DNA of 64,000 nt from Pedobacter jeongneungensis (GTDB taxonomy: Bacteria > Bacteroidota > Bacteroidia > Sphingobacteriales > Sphingobacteriaceae), in NCBI RefSeq assembly GCF_000633455.1, contig NZ_AYMG01000037.1, positions 1 to 64,000 on the forward strand, written 5' to 3'. The position numbers and the translations under genes were made by a program. The notes beneath the pieces were generated by a model, which had not been told where the DNA came from, searched no databases, and worked only from the letters and a program-made list of their open reading frames with translations. Shown here in pieces: positions 26,516 to 34,193 of this stretch (its first letter is position 1; every line of letters starts with the position of its first letter).

Positions 26516-26583
26516 AGTTTAAAAATGGCTCAAACCACCCTAATATTGTCTGTTATAAGGCCCTTATTTTCAGCCTTCCTGCT

Positions 26584-26591
26584 TAGCTTTG
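26584..26591 (+). promoter_or_regulatory. -7 element TAGCTTTG before the alpha/beta hydrolase
   Basis: TAGCTTTG fits TAnnTTTG 26 bp upstream of the ATG at 26618. No clear -33 TTTG is seen at the normal distance. Confidence 0.5.
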
Positions 26592-26617
26592 TTTAGCGAC
26601 ATTTAAAATCAAAACCA

Positions 26618-27400
26618 ATGGAAACTTATCAAAAAGCCTGGCACGAGCAGGTAAATGGCATTAACATGTATTATGAGGTTTATGGCGAAGGAGAAGTCCC
26701 CCTGGTGCTAATCCATGGCGGCGGCTCTACCATTCAATCAACATTCGGCAGGTTTATTCCTTATTTGGCCAAATGTGGTAAGGTAATAGCAGTTGAACTT
26801 CAGGCCCATGGACGAACCAGCGACCGCGAACAGCCAGAATCTTTTGCCCAGGATGCAAAAGATGTAACCACTTTATTAAATCAACTCAAAATAGCAAAGG
26901 CTAATTTTTTGGGTTTTAGTAATGGAGGAACAACTACGCTGCATATTGCTGCCCATTATCCCGATGTAGTAAATAAAATCATCGTGATTTCGGCTAATTA
27001 CCAACGGGAAGGTTTAATTGAAGGTTTTTATAATGGCTTTGGAAATGCTACTATCGACCACATGCCCGAACCACTGAAAACAGCTTTCCTAGCTGTAAAT
27101 CCAGATCAAAAGGCATTGCAAACCATGTTTGAGAAAGACAAACAGCGCATGCTCGATTTCGTTGACCTTAGTGATGACGATATTAGGGGAATCAAATCTC
27201 AGGCCTTATTAATGGTAGCAGACCGTGATGTAATCAGGACTGAACATGTGGTAAAAATGTCGAAATTGATTGCAAATGCACAGTTGGTTATTTTGCCTGG
27301 CTTGCATGGTGCCATGATTGGCGAAAACCTGAACCCGGATGTAAGCGATAAAACGATCGGGATTACGGCGCATCTGGTAGAGACTTTTTTGAATCAATAA
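26618..27400 (+). CDS. Alpha/beta hydrolase
   Basis: The 260-residue alpha/beta-hydrolase fold protein has the oxyanion segment LVLIHGGGSTIQ near 30 and nucleophile elbow GFSNGGTTT (Ser near 102). The acid is in LMVADRDVIRT (Asp near 205) and the His in LPGLHGAMIGE near 230. The catalytic triad is complete and there is no export signal. Esterase, peroxidase-like or C-C hydrolase activity cannot be separated by sequence alone. It is a monocistronic gene with its own -7 element, downstream of but separate from the ROK gene. Confidence 0.9.
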   Translation: METYQKAWHEQVNGINMYYEVYGEGEVPLVLIHGGGSTIQSTFGRFIPYLAKCGKVIAVELQAHGRTSDREQPESFAQDAKDVTTLLNQLKIAKANFLGFSNGGTTTLHIAAHYPDVVNKIIVISANYQREGLIEGFYNGFGNATIDHMPEPLKTAFLAVNPDQKALQTMFEKDKQRMLDFVDLSDDDIRGIKSQALLMVADRDVIRTEHVVKMSKLIANAQLVILPGLHGAMIGENLNPDVSDKTIGITAHLVETFLNQ

Positions 27401-27456
27401 TACCACAGGGATAATCTATTCGGTTAAAATTTACTCCCGCCTGATTTAGCTTTTAA

Positions 27457-27464
27457 TATCTTTG
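27457..27464 (+). promoter_or_regulatory. -7 element TATCTTTG, nearly leaderless start
   Basis: TATCTTTG ends four bases before the ATG at 27469. With normal spacing transcription would start at or next to the start codon, giving a leaderless mRNA. The same layout occurs at 38153 and 49422. Confidence 0.6.
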
Positions 27465-27468
27465 CTGC

Positions 27469-28179
27469 ATGGAACACGTATTGGATAATCCCATTTTTTA
27501 TGCCTTATCATCCGGCCATGCTCACCTCGCAAAAGGTGTTGAAACGGTAAAATATTATATCGAAGATATTACGGCGTTTGCCGGATTAAAAGATAATTCG
27601 CAGGAGAATTTAGATACACTTTATCAGATCAGTCCTCCTGAAAGCCTTTTTGTTTTTTTCGCAAAAACACCGGTCGAAATTCCTGAACAGTGGAAATTAT
27701 TGACGCATATTGATATGTTTCAGTTTATTTTTCGGGGCACAAAAATTTCTGACACAGATGGAGCCGAACTCACAGACCTTGATCTTGAACACGTTACCGA
27801 GATGATTGATCTTGTGGAGTTAACCAAACCAGGGCCTTTTCTTGCTAAAACCATCGAATTGAGCAATTATACTGGCATATTTGTTAACGGGAAACTGGCA
27901 TCTATGGCTGGTCACCGTTTTTTCCCCAGCCCTTATCGCGAGGTAAGCGCGGTTTGTACCCATCCCGATCATTTGGGGAAAGGCTATTCCTTTAAGATCC
28001 TGCAGGAACAGATTAAGCGCATATTACTCCGCGACGAAATCCCTTTTCTGCATGTACGCAACGATAATGAAGGCGCGATCAAACTCTATCAGAAACTGGG
28101 TTTCGAAATCAGGACGGATATGATTGCCTACGTGATCAAAAAAGAGGCTTTACATTCAAGGGAGAATGTTTCTAAATAG
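27469..28179 (+). CDS. GNAT family N-acetyltransferase
   Basis: The 236-residue protein has a C-terminal GNAT (FR47-like) domain, about 125-230. VSAVCTHPDHLGKGYSFKIL contains the acetyl-CoA pyrophosphate loop (HLGKGYS), and FLHVRNDNEGAIKLYQKLGF is the usual last motif. The N-terminal half lacks a recognisable motif and may be a degenerate second GNAT fold. Substrate unknown. The start is fixed by the -7 element four bases upstream. No operon partner. Confidence 0.9.
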   Translation: MEHVLDNPIFYALSSGHAHLAKGVETVKYYIEDITAFAGLKDNSQENLDTLYQISPPESLFVFFAKTPVEIPEQWKLLTHIDMFQFIFRGTKISDTDGAELTDLDLEHVTEMIDLVELTKPGPFLAKTIELSNYTGIFVNGKLASMAGHRFFPSPYREVSAVCTHPDHLGKGYSFKILQEQIKRILLRDEIPFLHVRNDNEGAIKLYQKLGFEIRTDMIAYVIKKEALHSRENVSK

Positions 28180-28211
28180 AAATCAGCAAAAAAATTGCGG
28201 TTTTTATGGCT

Positions 28212-28219
28212 TAGTTTTG
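28212..28219 (+). promoter_or_regulatory. -7 element TAGTTTTG before the CDGSH gene
   Basis: TAGTTTTG matches TAnnTTTG and lies 18 bp before the ATG at 28238, giving the small gene its own promoter. Confidence 0.5.
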
Positions 28220-28237
28220 CTGAACAAATAACAAAAC

Positions 28238-28462
28238 ATGTCTAAAACAAAACTTACCATTAACAATAACGGCTCTGTTAAAATTGAGGGCGATTTCGAA
28301 ATTGTAGATAGAAACGGAAACGTTTATGGCTTACAGGGCAGAGAAGTACTTTCGATCTGCCGTTGCGGTTTATCTAAAAACAAACCTTTTTGCGATGGCG
28401 CACACAATGGCCATTTCGAGCATGAGGCCATTGCATTCGATCTTCCTCCTAAAAAAGTTTAA
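28238..28462 (+). CDS. CDGSH iron-sulfur domain protein
   Basis: The 74-residue protein carries one CDGSH-type motif, CRCGLSKNKPFCDGAHNGH (about residues 47-65). The three Cys and one His bind a [2Fe-2S] cluster, here with Ala in place of Ser in the name-giving CDGSH. An N-terminal beta segment precedes it. Such proteins take part in iron or redox homeostasis. The length is normal for the single-domain bacterial form. Confidence 0.93.
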   Translation: MSKTKLTINNNGSVKIEGDFEIVDRNGNVYGLQGREVLSICRCGLSKNKPFCDGAHNGHFEHEAIAFDLPPKKV

Positions 28463-28477
28463 AATCTAAAGCCATAC

Positions 28478-28822
28478 GGAAAGCAGGATCGATGTAACTG
28501 ATAAGCAGTGATTCTGCTTTCCTAAAAACACTTTCCTTTTTTTGGAAGTGAGAAGTCCCGTTCCCTGTGGCGGGCTGCAGCCCCGCTTTCCCTCCTGCCG
28601 TTTTTAAAACTTAGAAAAAGAAAATATCCCGATAAAACGGCATCCGTACAATCGGGCTTAGGTCCGAAAGGTCTGTTTTTTGCGCCGGCCTTGCTCAAAT
28701 AAACCTGATCCGATAGCTATCGGATGGATGAAAGCTGGCGCAGTTTCTTTGAATGAGCAATGCCATTGAAGCTGTAAGGAAAGCAGGACTGATGTAATCG
28801 ATGAGCAGTGATTCTGCTTTCC
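28478..28822. repeat. Two 45-bp hairpin repeats 300 bp apart, plus palindrome
   Basis: Copies at 28478-28522 and 28778-28822 both run from GGAAAGCAG to CTGCTTTCC (complementary ends) and differ at only a handful of internal positions. Between them at 28708-28725 lies the perfect palindrome ATCCGATAGCTATCGGAT, next to AAATAAACCTGAT, whose complement recurs in the repeats at 48298-48420 and 58841-58940. The 28463-29291 gap holds these and the two CG palindromes below, and no gene. Confidence 0.75.
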
Positions 28823-28907
28823 AAAAAAAAGAACATTTATCTTATGCTTACATGGTGGTCTGTAATCCACTATGCCTCCAGTAAACTTCATTTATAGAAA
28901 AAACTGA

Positions 28908-29070
28908 ACAAACGTTTGTCTTTTTAACCATACAGCCAAACTTCCTCTCTTTTTCAGGGCAATGACCAAACTTTAGCGAAAAAACTGCCTTAAAAAGCAA
29001 CTTTTTATACTAAATAAGCTGTTTTTCACACTTTAAAAATCTAATTTTCAAATAATTCATCAAACGTTTG
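28908..29070. promoter_or_regulatory. Two CAAACGTTTG palindromes
   Basis: ACAAACGTTTGT (28908-28919) and CAAACGTTTG (29061-29070) are identical perfect palindromes about 150 bp apart, upstream of the secreted protease gene. CG-centred palindromes of this kind are typical LacI-type operator half-site pairs. No LacI gene is in the window. Confidence 0.5.
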
Positions 29071-29291
29071 CGTTGAGTTTCTTTCGCTGCCAGTTACCAA
29101 TTGTGTTTATCTTGATTTAACAATAAACAAATCTAACACAATCACTTATGGTTTCAATTTTACTAAAAAAGCATTGGCGTTCTCCGTTTCAGTATTTATT
29201 CCTTTCCAATAGTTATTCTTCTACCTAGTCTGAAATCTAAAATCCCATTTATACCTAACCAATATTAAACAACCTAAACCTCTAAAAAACT

Positions 29292-30908
29292 ATGAAAAAA
29301 ATTGCCTTTTACGCCTGCATATTGCTTGCAGCGCTTAGCACGGCCTGTCGGAAAAACCAGATCGCAGAAAATCAGGAAATTTCGCCGACGTTAAAGAACA
29401 AATCCTCATTGGTAAACCCGAATCTGATTACACAAACACACAATCTTAACCTGATCTATTTTGTGCCTAACGACCTGGATACACTGGCAGGTTTCAGAAA
29501 AAGACTTGGTGATTTAATGATTTGGGGCCAAAATTGGTACAAAGGTGAAATGCAGCGGAATGGCTACGGTGCCAAAACCTTTGGCTTATTGCCCGATACC
29601 AGTAATGGTTTAGTGAAGATTATCCTGATCAGGGGTAGCCTGCCAAAAAGCAGTTATCCTTACTCAGGCGGAAGCGGTGCAGTAGCGAGCGAGATCAACG
29701 CTTATTTTGCTGCCCACCCAACTGAAAAAACCAGCGAACATACTTTAGTTATCATTCCACGATACAGTTTCCAACCTGATGGTACGCCTAGCGGTGGTCC
29801 GTTTTACGGAACAGGCAGATGGTGTTACGCACTCGATTATGAAGGCATGGACATTAAAAACCTGGGAAAAAGTGATACAGAGGGTAACCGTTTTAGTGTG
29901 TGGTTTGGTGGCATGATGCACGAACTGGGGCATGGTTTAAACTTACCACACAATTGCCAAAAAGTATCAGAAAATTCAACACTCGGTATGGCTTTAATGT
30001 GGGCAGGTAACGGAACGCTTGGTAAATCGCCAACCTTTTTAACCGCTACCGATGCCGCAATTTTAAATGTGAACCAGATTTTTAATAACGATAATAAAAC
30101 CTATTATGGTGCCGTTACTGCATCTGTTGATAAAATACATGCGAGTTATTCAACAACCAAAGGTGCCATTGTTGTTTCAGGAAAATATTCTGCCAGTGTA
30201 AAGGTAAACAGCATTGTATACTATAACGATCCGAATGTAAATAATGAAGGTACCGGCGTAAATCACGATTATAATGCCACTACCTGGGAATCTAAATCAA
30301 TAGGTTTGGATAGTTTTTATGTCGAAATGCCTATTTCTGACCTGCAATACAAATCTGACGGCATCCCTTATGAATTAAAGGTAAAACTGGTGCACGAAAA
30401 TGGAACGGTAACCGAAACCGTGTATAACTATACTTTCGCCAGCGGAATACCTGTTTTAACTTTTAGCACCCAGAACGAATTAAGCAAAACAGGCTGGTCT
30501 ATAGCCTCGTTCAGCTCTGAAGAAACCAGTGGCGAAGGCACTGTAAACGGGAGGGCGAGTAAATTAATTGATGGCAGCTCTGCAACCTACTGGCATTCTA
30601 GGTGGAGCAGTTCTGCAACAAGCTATCCGCATACCATTGTGGTGGATCTCGGATCACTTAAAACGGCAAATGGATTAAGTTTAACCCAGCGAAGTGGCTT
30701 ATCAAGGGCAGTTAAAAACTTCCAGGTACTCACCAGTACCGATGGCACTAATTTCACTTCGGTAAACAATTATGTAGCCGCAAATACGAATGGCGCGCAA
30801 TATTTTAGCTTTGGTACGCCAAAATCGTTAAGATATTTTAAAATCATTGCCAATTCAGCTTACGATGGACTGCAGTTTGCAGCGCTTGCTGAGCTGGGAT
30901 TATATTAA
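29292..30908 (+). CDS. Secreted lipoprotein metalloprotease with discoidin domain
   Basis: The 538-residue protein has a lipoprotein signal ending LLAALSTACRK (Cys near 19). The catalytic region carries GGMMHELGHGLNLPHNCQ near 212, that is HExxHxxNxxH: three zinc His and the general base Glu as in metzincins, but Asn where most have Gly. ALMWAGNG further on could be the Met-turn. A C-terminal F5/8 type C (discoidin) domain, about 395-538, contains GRASKLIDGSSATYWHSRWS and VVDLGS, a fold that binds glycans. It is probably a cell-surface protease acting on glycosylated proteins. Single gene, with an inverted-repeat terminator after it. Confidence 0.85.
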   Translation: MKKIAFYACILLAALSTACRKNQIAENQEISPTLKNKSSLVNPNLITQTHNLNLIYFVPNDLDTLAGFRKRLGDLMIWGQNWYKGEMQRNGYGAKTFGLLPDTSNGLVKIILIRGSLPKSSYPYSGGSGAVASEINAYFAAHPTEKTSEHTLVIIPRYSFQPDGTPSGGPFYGTGRWCYALDYEGMDIKNLGKSDTEGNRFSVWFGGMMHELGHGLNLPHNCQKVSENSTLGMALMWAGNGTLGKSPTFLTATDAAILNVNQIFNNDNKTYYGAVTASVDKIHASYSTTKGAIVVSGKYSASVKVNSIVYYNDPNVNNEGTGVNHDYNATTWESKSIGLDSFYVEMPISDLQYKSDGIPYELKVKLVHENGTVTETVYNYTFASGIPVLTFSTQNELSKTGWSIASFSSEETSGEGTVNGRASKLIDGSSATYWHSRWSSSATSYPHTIVVDLGSLKTANGLSLTQRSGLSRAVKNFQVLTSTDGTNFTSVNNYVAANTNGAQYFSFGTPKSLRYFKIIANSAYDGLQFAALAELGLY

Positions 30909-30932
30909 AAAATTCAATTGGATTTTAGATCT

Positions 30933-30966
30933 AAAAGAATCCCGGTTAACCGGGATTCTTTTTTAA
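30933..30966. terminator. Bidirectional terminator between protease and AraC genes
   Basis: An almost perfect palindrome centred on CCCGGTTAACCGGG, with AAAAGAAT and ATTCTTTT flanks, gives a strong stem with U-runs in both directions. It serves the convergent genes at 29292-30908 and 30963-31766. Confidence 0.85.
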
Positions 30967-31766
30967 ATGCCCACCCGCGAAGGCGCCATTCCAAAGGCTT
31001 TTTTAAAGGCGAAAGAAAAATGCGAAAGATCTTTAAAACCCACTTCGAGATATACATCCGACGATTTCCAGCCTTTTTCTGTAATCAGGTAATAAGCATC
31101 GTTTAACCGTTTTTTCTGTAACCAGCGGTTAGGTGAAAGGTTAAAAATTTTCTCAAAATCTCTTTTAAACGTAGCTAAACTTCTCCCCGTTAAATAAGCA
31201 AAGCGGTTAATATCTACGTTGAATTTGTAATTGGCATTCATGTAGGCTTCCAAATCAATTTTCCCGGGTTCCGAGAAATCAAAAAGCACATCTTTTAGTA
31301 TAGGGTTGGTCTGCAACAGGATCATTACAGCCTCTTTAATTTTTAAATCAACCAAAGCCTGGTTGGATGCATTATTTCCGTCGAGATAAGGCCATATTGA
31401 ATCGATGTAGTTTTTTAATAAACTATTATTTTCGAGTGCCAAACCTTTAAGGTCGTGGTTGGGCTTTTCCATTTGCAGGTTATATTCGCTGCTGATACTA
31501 TGCAGAATCTCCTGATCAATGGTGATACTAATGGATTTAAACTCCCCACCTGCCGGTGGATATTTGGTATAACGGGCCAATTGGTTACGCCTGAAAAACC
31601 TGAAATCACCATCAGAAAACGTAAATTTCTCTCCGCCTATAAATATCTCCGAAGTACCCGCAATCACCAATCCTAACGAATGGCTGGGGATAAACTGTTC
31701 GCCCTCACTGCTTTTTTGGGCATAACAGGAAAACATGATATCTGGACGTTTTACTTGATTTGGCAT
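30963..31766 (-). CDS. AraC family transcriptional regulator
   Basis: The protein (267 residues from ATG 31766, MPNQVKRPD) has an N-terminal sensing region (HSLGLVIAGTSEIFIGGEKF) and a C-terminal double helix-turn-helix. FAYLTGRSLATFKRDFEKIF and SSDVYLEVGFKDLSHFSFAF are followed by GMAPSRVGI. These match AraC DNA-binding halves of the exsA-like type. Readings starting earlier rely on a TTG. The gene is transcribed toward the protease terminator and its upstream region is the repeat-filled stretch 31776-32433. Targets unknown. Confidence 0.9.
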   Translation of the reverse strand: MPNQVKRPDIMFSCYAQKSSEGEQFIPSHSLGLVIAGTSEIFIGGEKFTFSDGDFRFFRRNQLARYTKYPPAGGEFKSISITIDQEILHSISSEYNLQMEKPNHDLKGLALENNSLLKNYIDSIWPYLDGNNASNQALVDLKIKEAVMILLQTNPILKDVLFDFSEPGKIDLEAYMNANYKFNVDINRFAYLTGRSLATFKRDFEKIFNLSPNRWLQKKRLNDAYYLITEKGWKSSDVYLEVGFKDLSHFSFAFKKAFGMAPSRVGI

Positions 31767-32061
31767 GTTGATCAAATTTAAGGTTTTTAAGGAGATTTGA
31801 TGTACTTTTTAACCACGGATGGACACAGATTAGTTTCTACTAGCGCTATTTATAATCCCCTCGGATGCGCGGGAAACACAGATCTTAATATTACTATGTG
31901 TTACCCCACTTGCCTGGCTTACTATTTTTTACCACAGGTGCACACAGATAAACACAGATCTTAGTCATGCAATACGTCATCTGTGTTCATCCTTTTTATC
32001 TGTGGTTAATATTATTTATAATTGCCACGGATGCACGGGAAACACAGAGAAATTTATCTCG

Positions 32062-32430
32062 GTGCAAATCTGTGCCTCCCTGGCGACATAATAGTCACAA
32101 TCTTAACTGTAGCAAAGATCCTTCGACTTCGCTCAGGATGACAAAACGAGTGAAAGAATTATTCTATAAATCCTCCGTGCAAATCTGTGTCTCCGTGGCG
32201 ACATAATTGTCTGATCTTAACTGGAGCAAGGATCCTTCGACTTCGCTCAGGATGACAAAACGAGTGAAAGAACTAGCCTATAAATAATCCGTGCAAATCT
32301 GTGTCTCCGTGGCGAAATAATAGTCGCAATCTTAACTGTAGCAAAGATCCTTCGACTCCGTTCAGGATGACAAAAGGAGCGAAAGAATTATTCTATAAAT
32401 CCTCATGCAAATCTGGGCCTCCGTGGCTGA
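32062..32430 (+). repeat. Tandem 114-115 bp repeat, three copies plus partial
   Basis: Units begin GTGCAAATCTGTG at 32062, 32177 and 32291, with a partial fourth near 32405. Each contains CCTTCGACTTCGCTCAGGAT and GAGTGAAAGAATTATTC. Upstream (31810-32061) further pieces CACGGATG and ACACAGAT recur in both orientations. The whole gap 31776-32433 is non-coding repeat between the AraC gene and the convergent SDR gene end. Confidence 0.85.
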
Positions 32431-32433
32431 AAC

Positions 32434-33312
32434 TTACTTCTTTATAAAAGATTTTCCCAGATCAGTGGCTAAAAAATTCTCTGCTTCATCATGATCTGTT
32501 GATAAACTCACTTCCATCCATTTTTCCATTTCGGCAGTTCTTGCAGCATCGGCCTGTTTCAGTAAGCCAATGGCCTCGCTACCCAATACCAAATGTACGG
32601 GTGGCTCAGGGCTTTCTACCAGATCAATCATGACTTTTGCAGCCTTTTCCGGATCGCCCATTGGCACAAAATTGCCACTTTTAAAGAAATCAGAACGTTT
32701 TTCGACCGAGTTTTCATAACCTTCCACGGCAGGTGCATAAGTCATTGAATCGCCTGCCCAATCCGTACGGAAACCACCTGGCTCTACACTGGTAACATAA
32801 ATACCTAAATCTACCACCTCTTTTGCCAAAGCTTCGGTAAAGCCACCCAAACCAAATTTTGCAGCCTGATACATGCTTAAACCTGCATTGCCCACACGGC
32901 CACCTACCGAACTGATCTGCAAAATCCTGCCCGAGCGTTGTTTGCGCATAAATGGCAATACAGCACGGGTAATTTCGATTGGTGCATATAAATTGGTTTC
33001 CAGTTGACTACGTACCTGCTCTTCGGTAAAAGCTTCTGCCGCGCCAATAATCCCAAAACCGGCGTTATTTACCAATACATCTATTCTACCAAAATGTGCT
33101 ATGGCAGCCTCTACCGCTAAATTAACCTGATCGTTATCGGTAACATCTAAAGTGATCGGCAAAACCTGATCACGATATTTTTCTACCAAATCTTTTAACG
33201 CTTCGGTATTTCTTGCCGTTGCAGCAACCAAATCCCCTTTTGCCAATACCTGTGCGGTTAGGCTACGTCCCAATCCGCGGGAGCTACCTGTTATAAACCA
33301 AACTTTTTTCAT
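32434..33312 (-). CDS. SDR family oxidoreductase
   Basis: The 292-residue protein from ATG 33312 begins MKKVWFITGSSRGLGRSLTA; another ATG at 33324 would add four residues. It has GSSRGLG (cofactor), DVLVNNAGFGIIGAAE near 80, ISSVGG and YQAAKFG with the catalytic Tyr/Lys near 155. The C-terminal region MIDLVESPEPPVHLVLGSEA is typical of the oxidoreductase subgroup often annotated as short-chain dehydrogenases of unknown substrate. Monocistronic. Transcription probably starts in the 150-bp gap to the Lys-rich gene at 33465. Confidence 0.92.
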   Translation of the reverse strand: MKKVWFITGSSRGLGRSLTAQVLAKGDLVAATARNTEALKDLVEKYRDQVLPITLDVTDNDQVNLAVEAAIAHFGRIDVLVNNAGFGIIGAAEAFTEEQVRSQLETNLYAPIEITRAVLPFMRKQRSGRILQISSVGGRVGNAGLSMYQAAKFGLGGFTEALAKEVVDLGIYVTSVEPGGFRTDWAGDSMTYAPAVEGYENSVEKRSDFFKSGNFVPMGDPEKAAKVMIDLVESPEPPVHLVLGSEAIGLLKQADAARTAEMEKWMEVSLSTDHDEAENFLATDLGKSFIKK

Positions 33313-33464
33313 TTTTTCTATCATTTATAAATCAAAGGTAGGTTGAACAGCAAGGGAAAGCTTTGCTAAAAAGCTCAATTTACTTTGTTAAAAAGCTCAT
33401 TTATTTTTATTGGAACCTTTTTAGGTGATATAATGTTAAATCATGGTAATCAGTTAAATACTTT

Positions 33465-33656
33465 ATGACTAAGACAAATAAAAAAGGCAAAAAGAAAAAG
33501 GACAAAAAGAAGGGCAAGAAAAACAAACTAGGCGTTAAAAATTCGCTGGTGAATAACATCAATGCCAGAAAGAAAAAGGGTAAATCTCGATCGAAAAAGA
33601 AATCGAAAATCAGTAAAAAGGCTTATAAGAAAATGCAGAAGGGCTGGAAAAAGTAG
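33465..33656 (+). CDS. Very Lys-rich small conserved protein
   Basis: The 63-residue, extremely basic protein has about half Lys with a central less basic segment LGVKNSLVNNINARKKKGKS and a C-terminus KAYKKMQKGWKK. The mixed middle and end resemble small conserved Bacteroidota proteins of unknown function, so this is probably a real gene rather than low-complexity noise. Such basicity suggests nucleic-acid or membrane binding. It is preceded by an A/T-rich spacer and followed within 100 bp by the MarR operator region, but is probably transcribed on its own. Confidence 0.65.
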   Translation: MTKTNKKGKKKKDKKKGKKNKLGVKNSLVNNINARKKKGKSRSKKKSKISKKAYKKMQKGWKK

Positions 33657-33718
33657 TCCATTTGTAAATGCTGTGTCTGTTTTTTTTATAAACACAGTTT
33701 CTTAAATAAAAAGAACCT

Positions 33719-33755
33719 TATATTTGTAAGGTAAACTTATAAGTTTTACTTACAA
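33719..33755 (+). promoter_or_regulatory. Promoter -7 element overlapped by a MarR-type palindrome
   Basis: TATATTTG (33719-33726) is a -7 element. A 32-bp near-palindrome covers 33724-33755, with outer arms TTGTAAG/CTTACAA and perfect core AAACTTATAAGTTT (33733-33746) centred on the same point. It ends two bases before the MarR ATG, so bound MarR would block its own operon. Confidence 0.8.
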
Positions 33756-33757
33756 CA

Positions 33758-34189
33758 ATGAGCGCAAAAAATAGTCATGACATCGCTTCACAGCTTCGTC
33801 CTGTTCTAACCAGACTGGTGAGAAAGATGCGGAAACTTTCGCCCATCGATACCCCATTATCGCAAACAGAAAGAGCAGTGTTGGTCTCCTTAGAAAACCA
33901 AAGCCTTTTATCGGCAGAGCTGGCTGTGATCGAAAAAATAACACCACAATCAATGGGACAGGTGATTACACATTTAAATTCACTTGGCCTGATTGAAAAA
34001 ACCCCATCAGCAACCGATAAACGTAAGGTGTATCTTTCCATTTCAACATTGGGAAAAGAAATGATCCAGCAGGTGCGGAATGAGCGTGATGAATGGTTAA
34101 GTAAGGCCATTGCAGAAGTTTGTAATACACAGGAACAGGAAATTTTAAAAGCAGCAATTGGCCCTTTGGCTAAACTTGTTGAATTTTAA
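33758..34189 (+). CDS. MarR family transcriptional regulator
   Basis: At 143 residues this is a typical MarR protein. A dimerisation helix (ASQLRPVLTRLVRKMRKL) precedes the winged helix-turn-helix with LSAELAVIEKITPQSMGQVI (about 52-71) and the DKR wing signature SATDKRKVYLSIS near 88. MarR proteins repress efflux and detoxification genes until a ligand binds. The next two genes encode an MFS exporter (4 bp after the stop) and an isochorismatase-like hydrolase, forming a classic MarR-efflux operon. The palindrome at 33724-33755 is its likely operator. Confidence 0.93.
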   Translation: MSAKNSHDIASQLRPVLTRLVRKMRKLSPIDTPLSQTERAVLVSLENQSLLSAELAVIEKITPQSMGQVITHLNSLGLIEKTPSATDKRKVYLSISTLGKEMIQQVRNERDEWLSKAIAEVCNTQEQEILKAAIGPLAKLVEF

Positions 34190-34193
34190 ACAT

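Noticed and set aside
32062..32430. Regularly spaced repeats as a CRISPR array
   Set aside because: The whole 114-bp unit repeats, with no unique spacers, no short conserved repeats and no cas genes.
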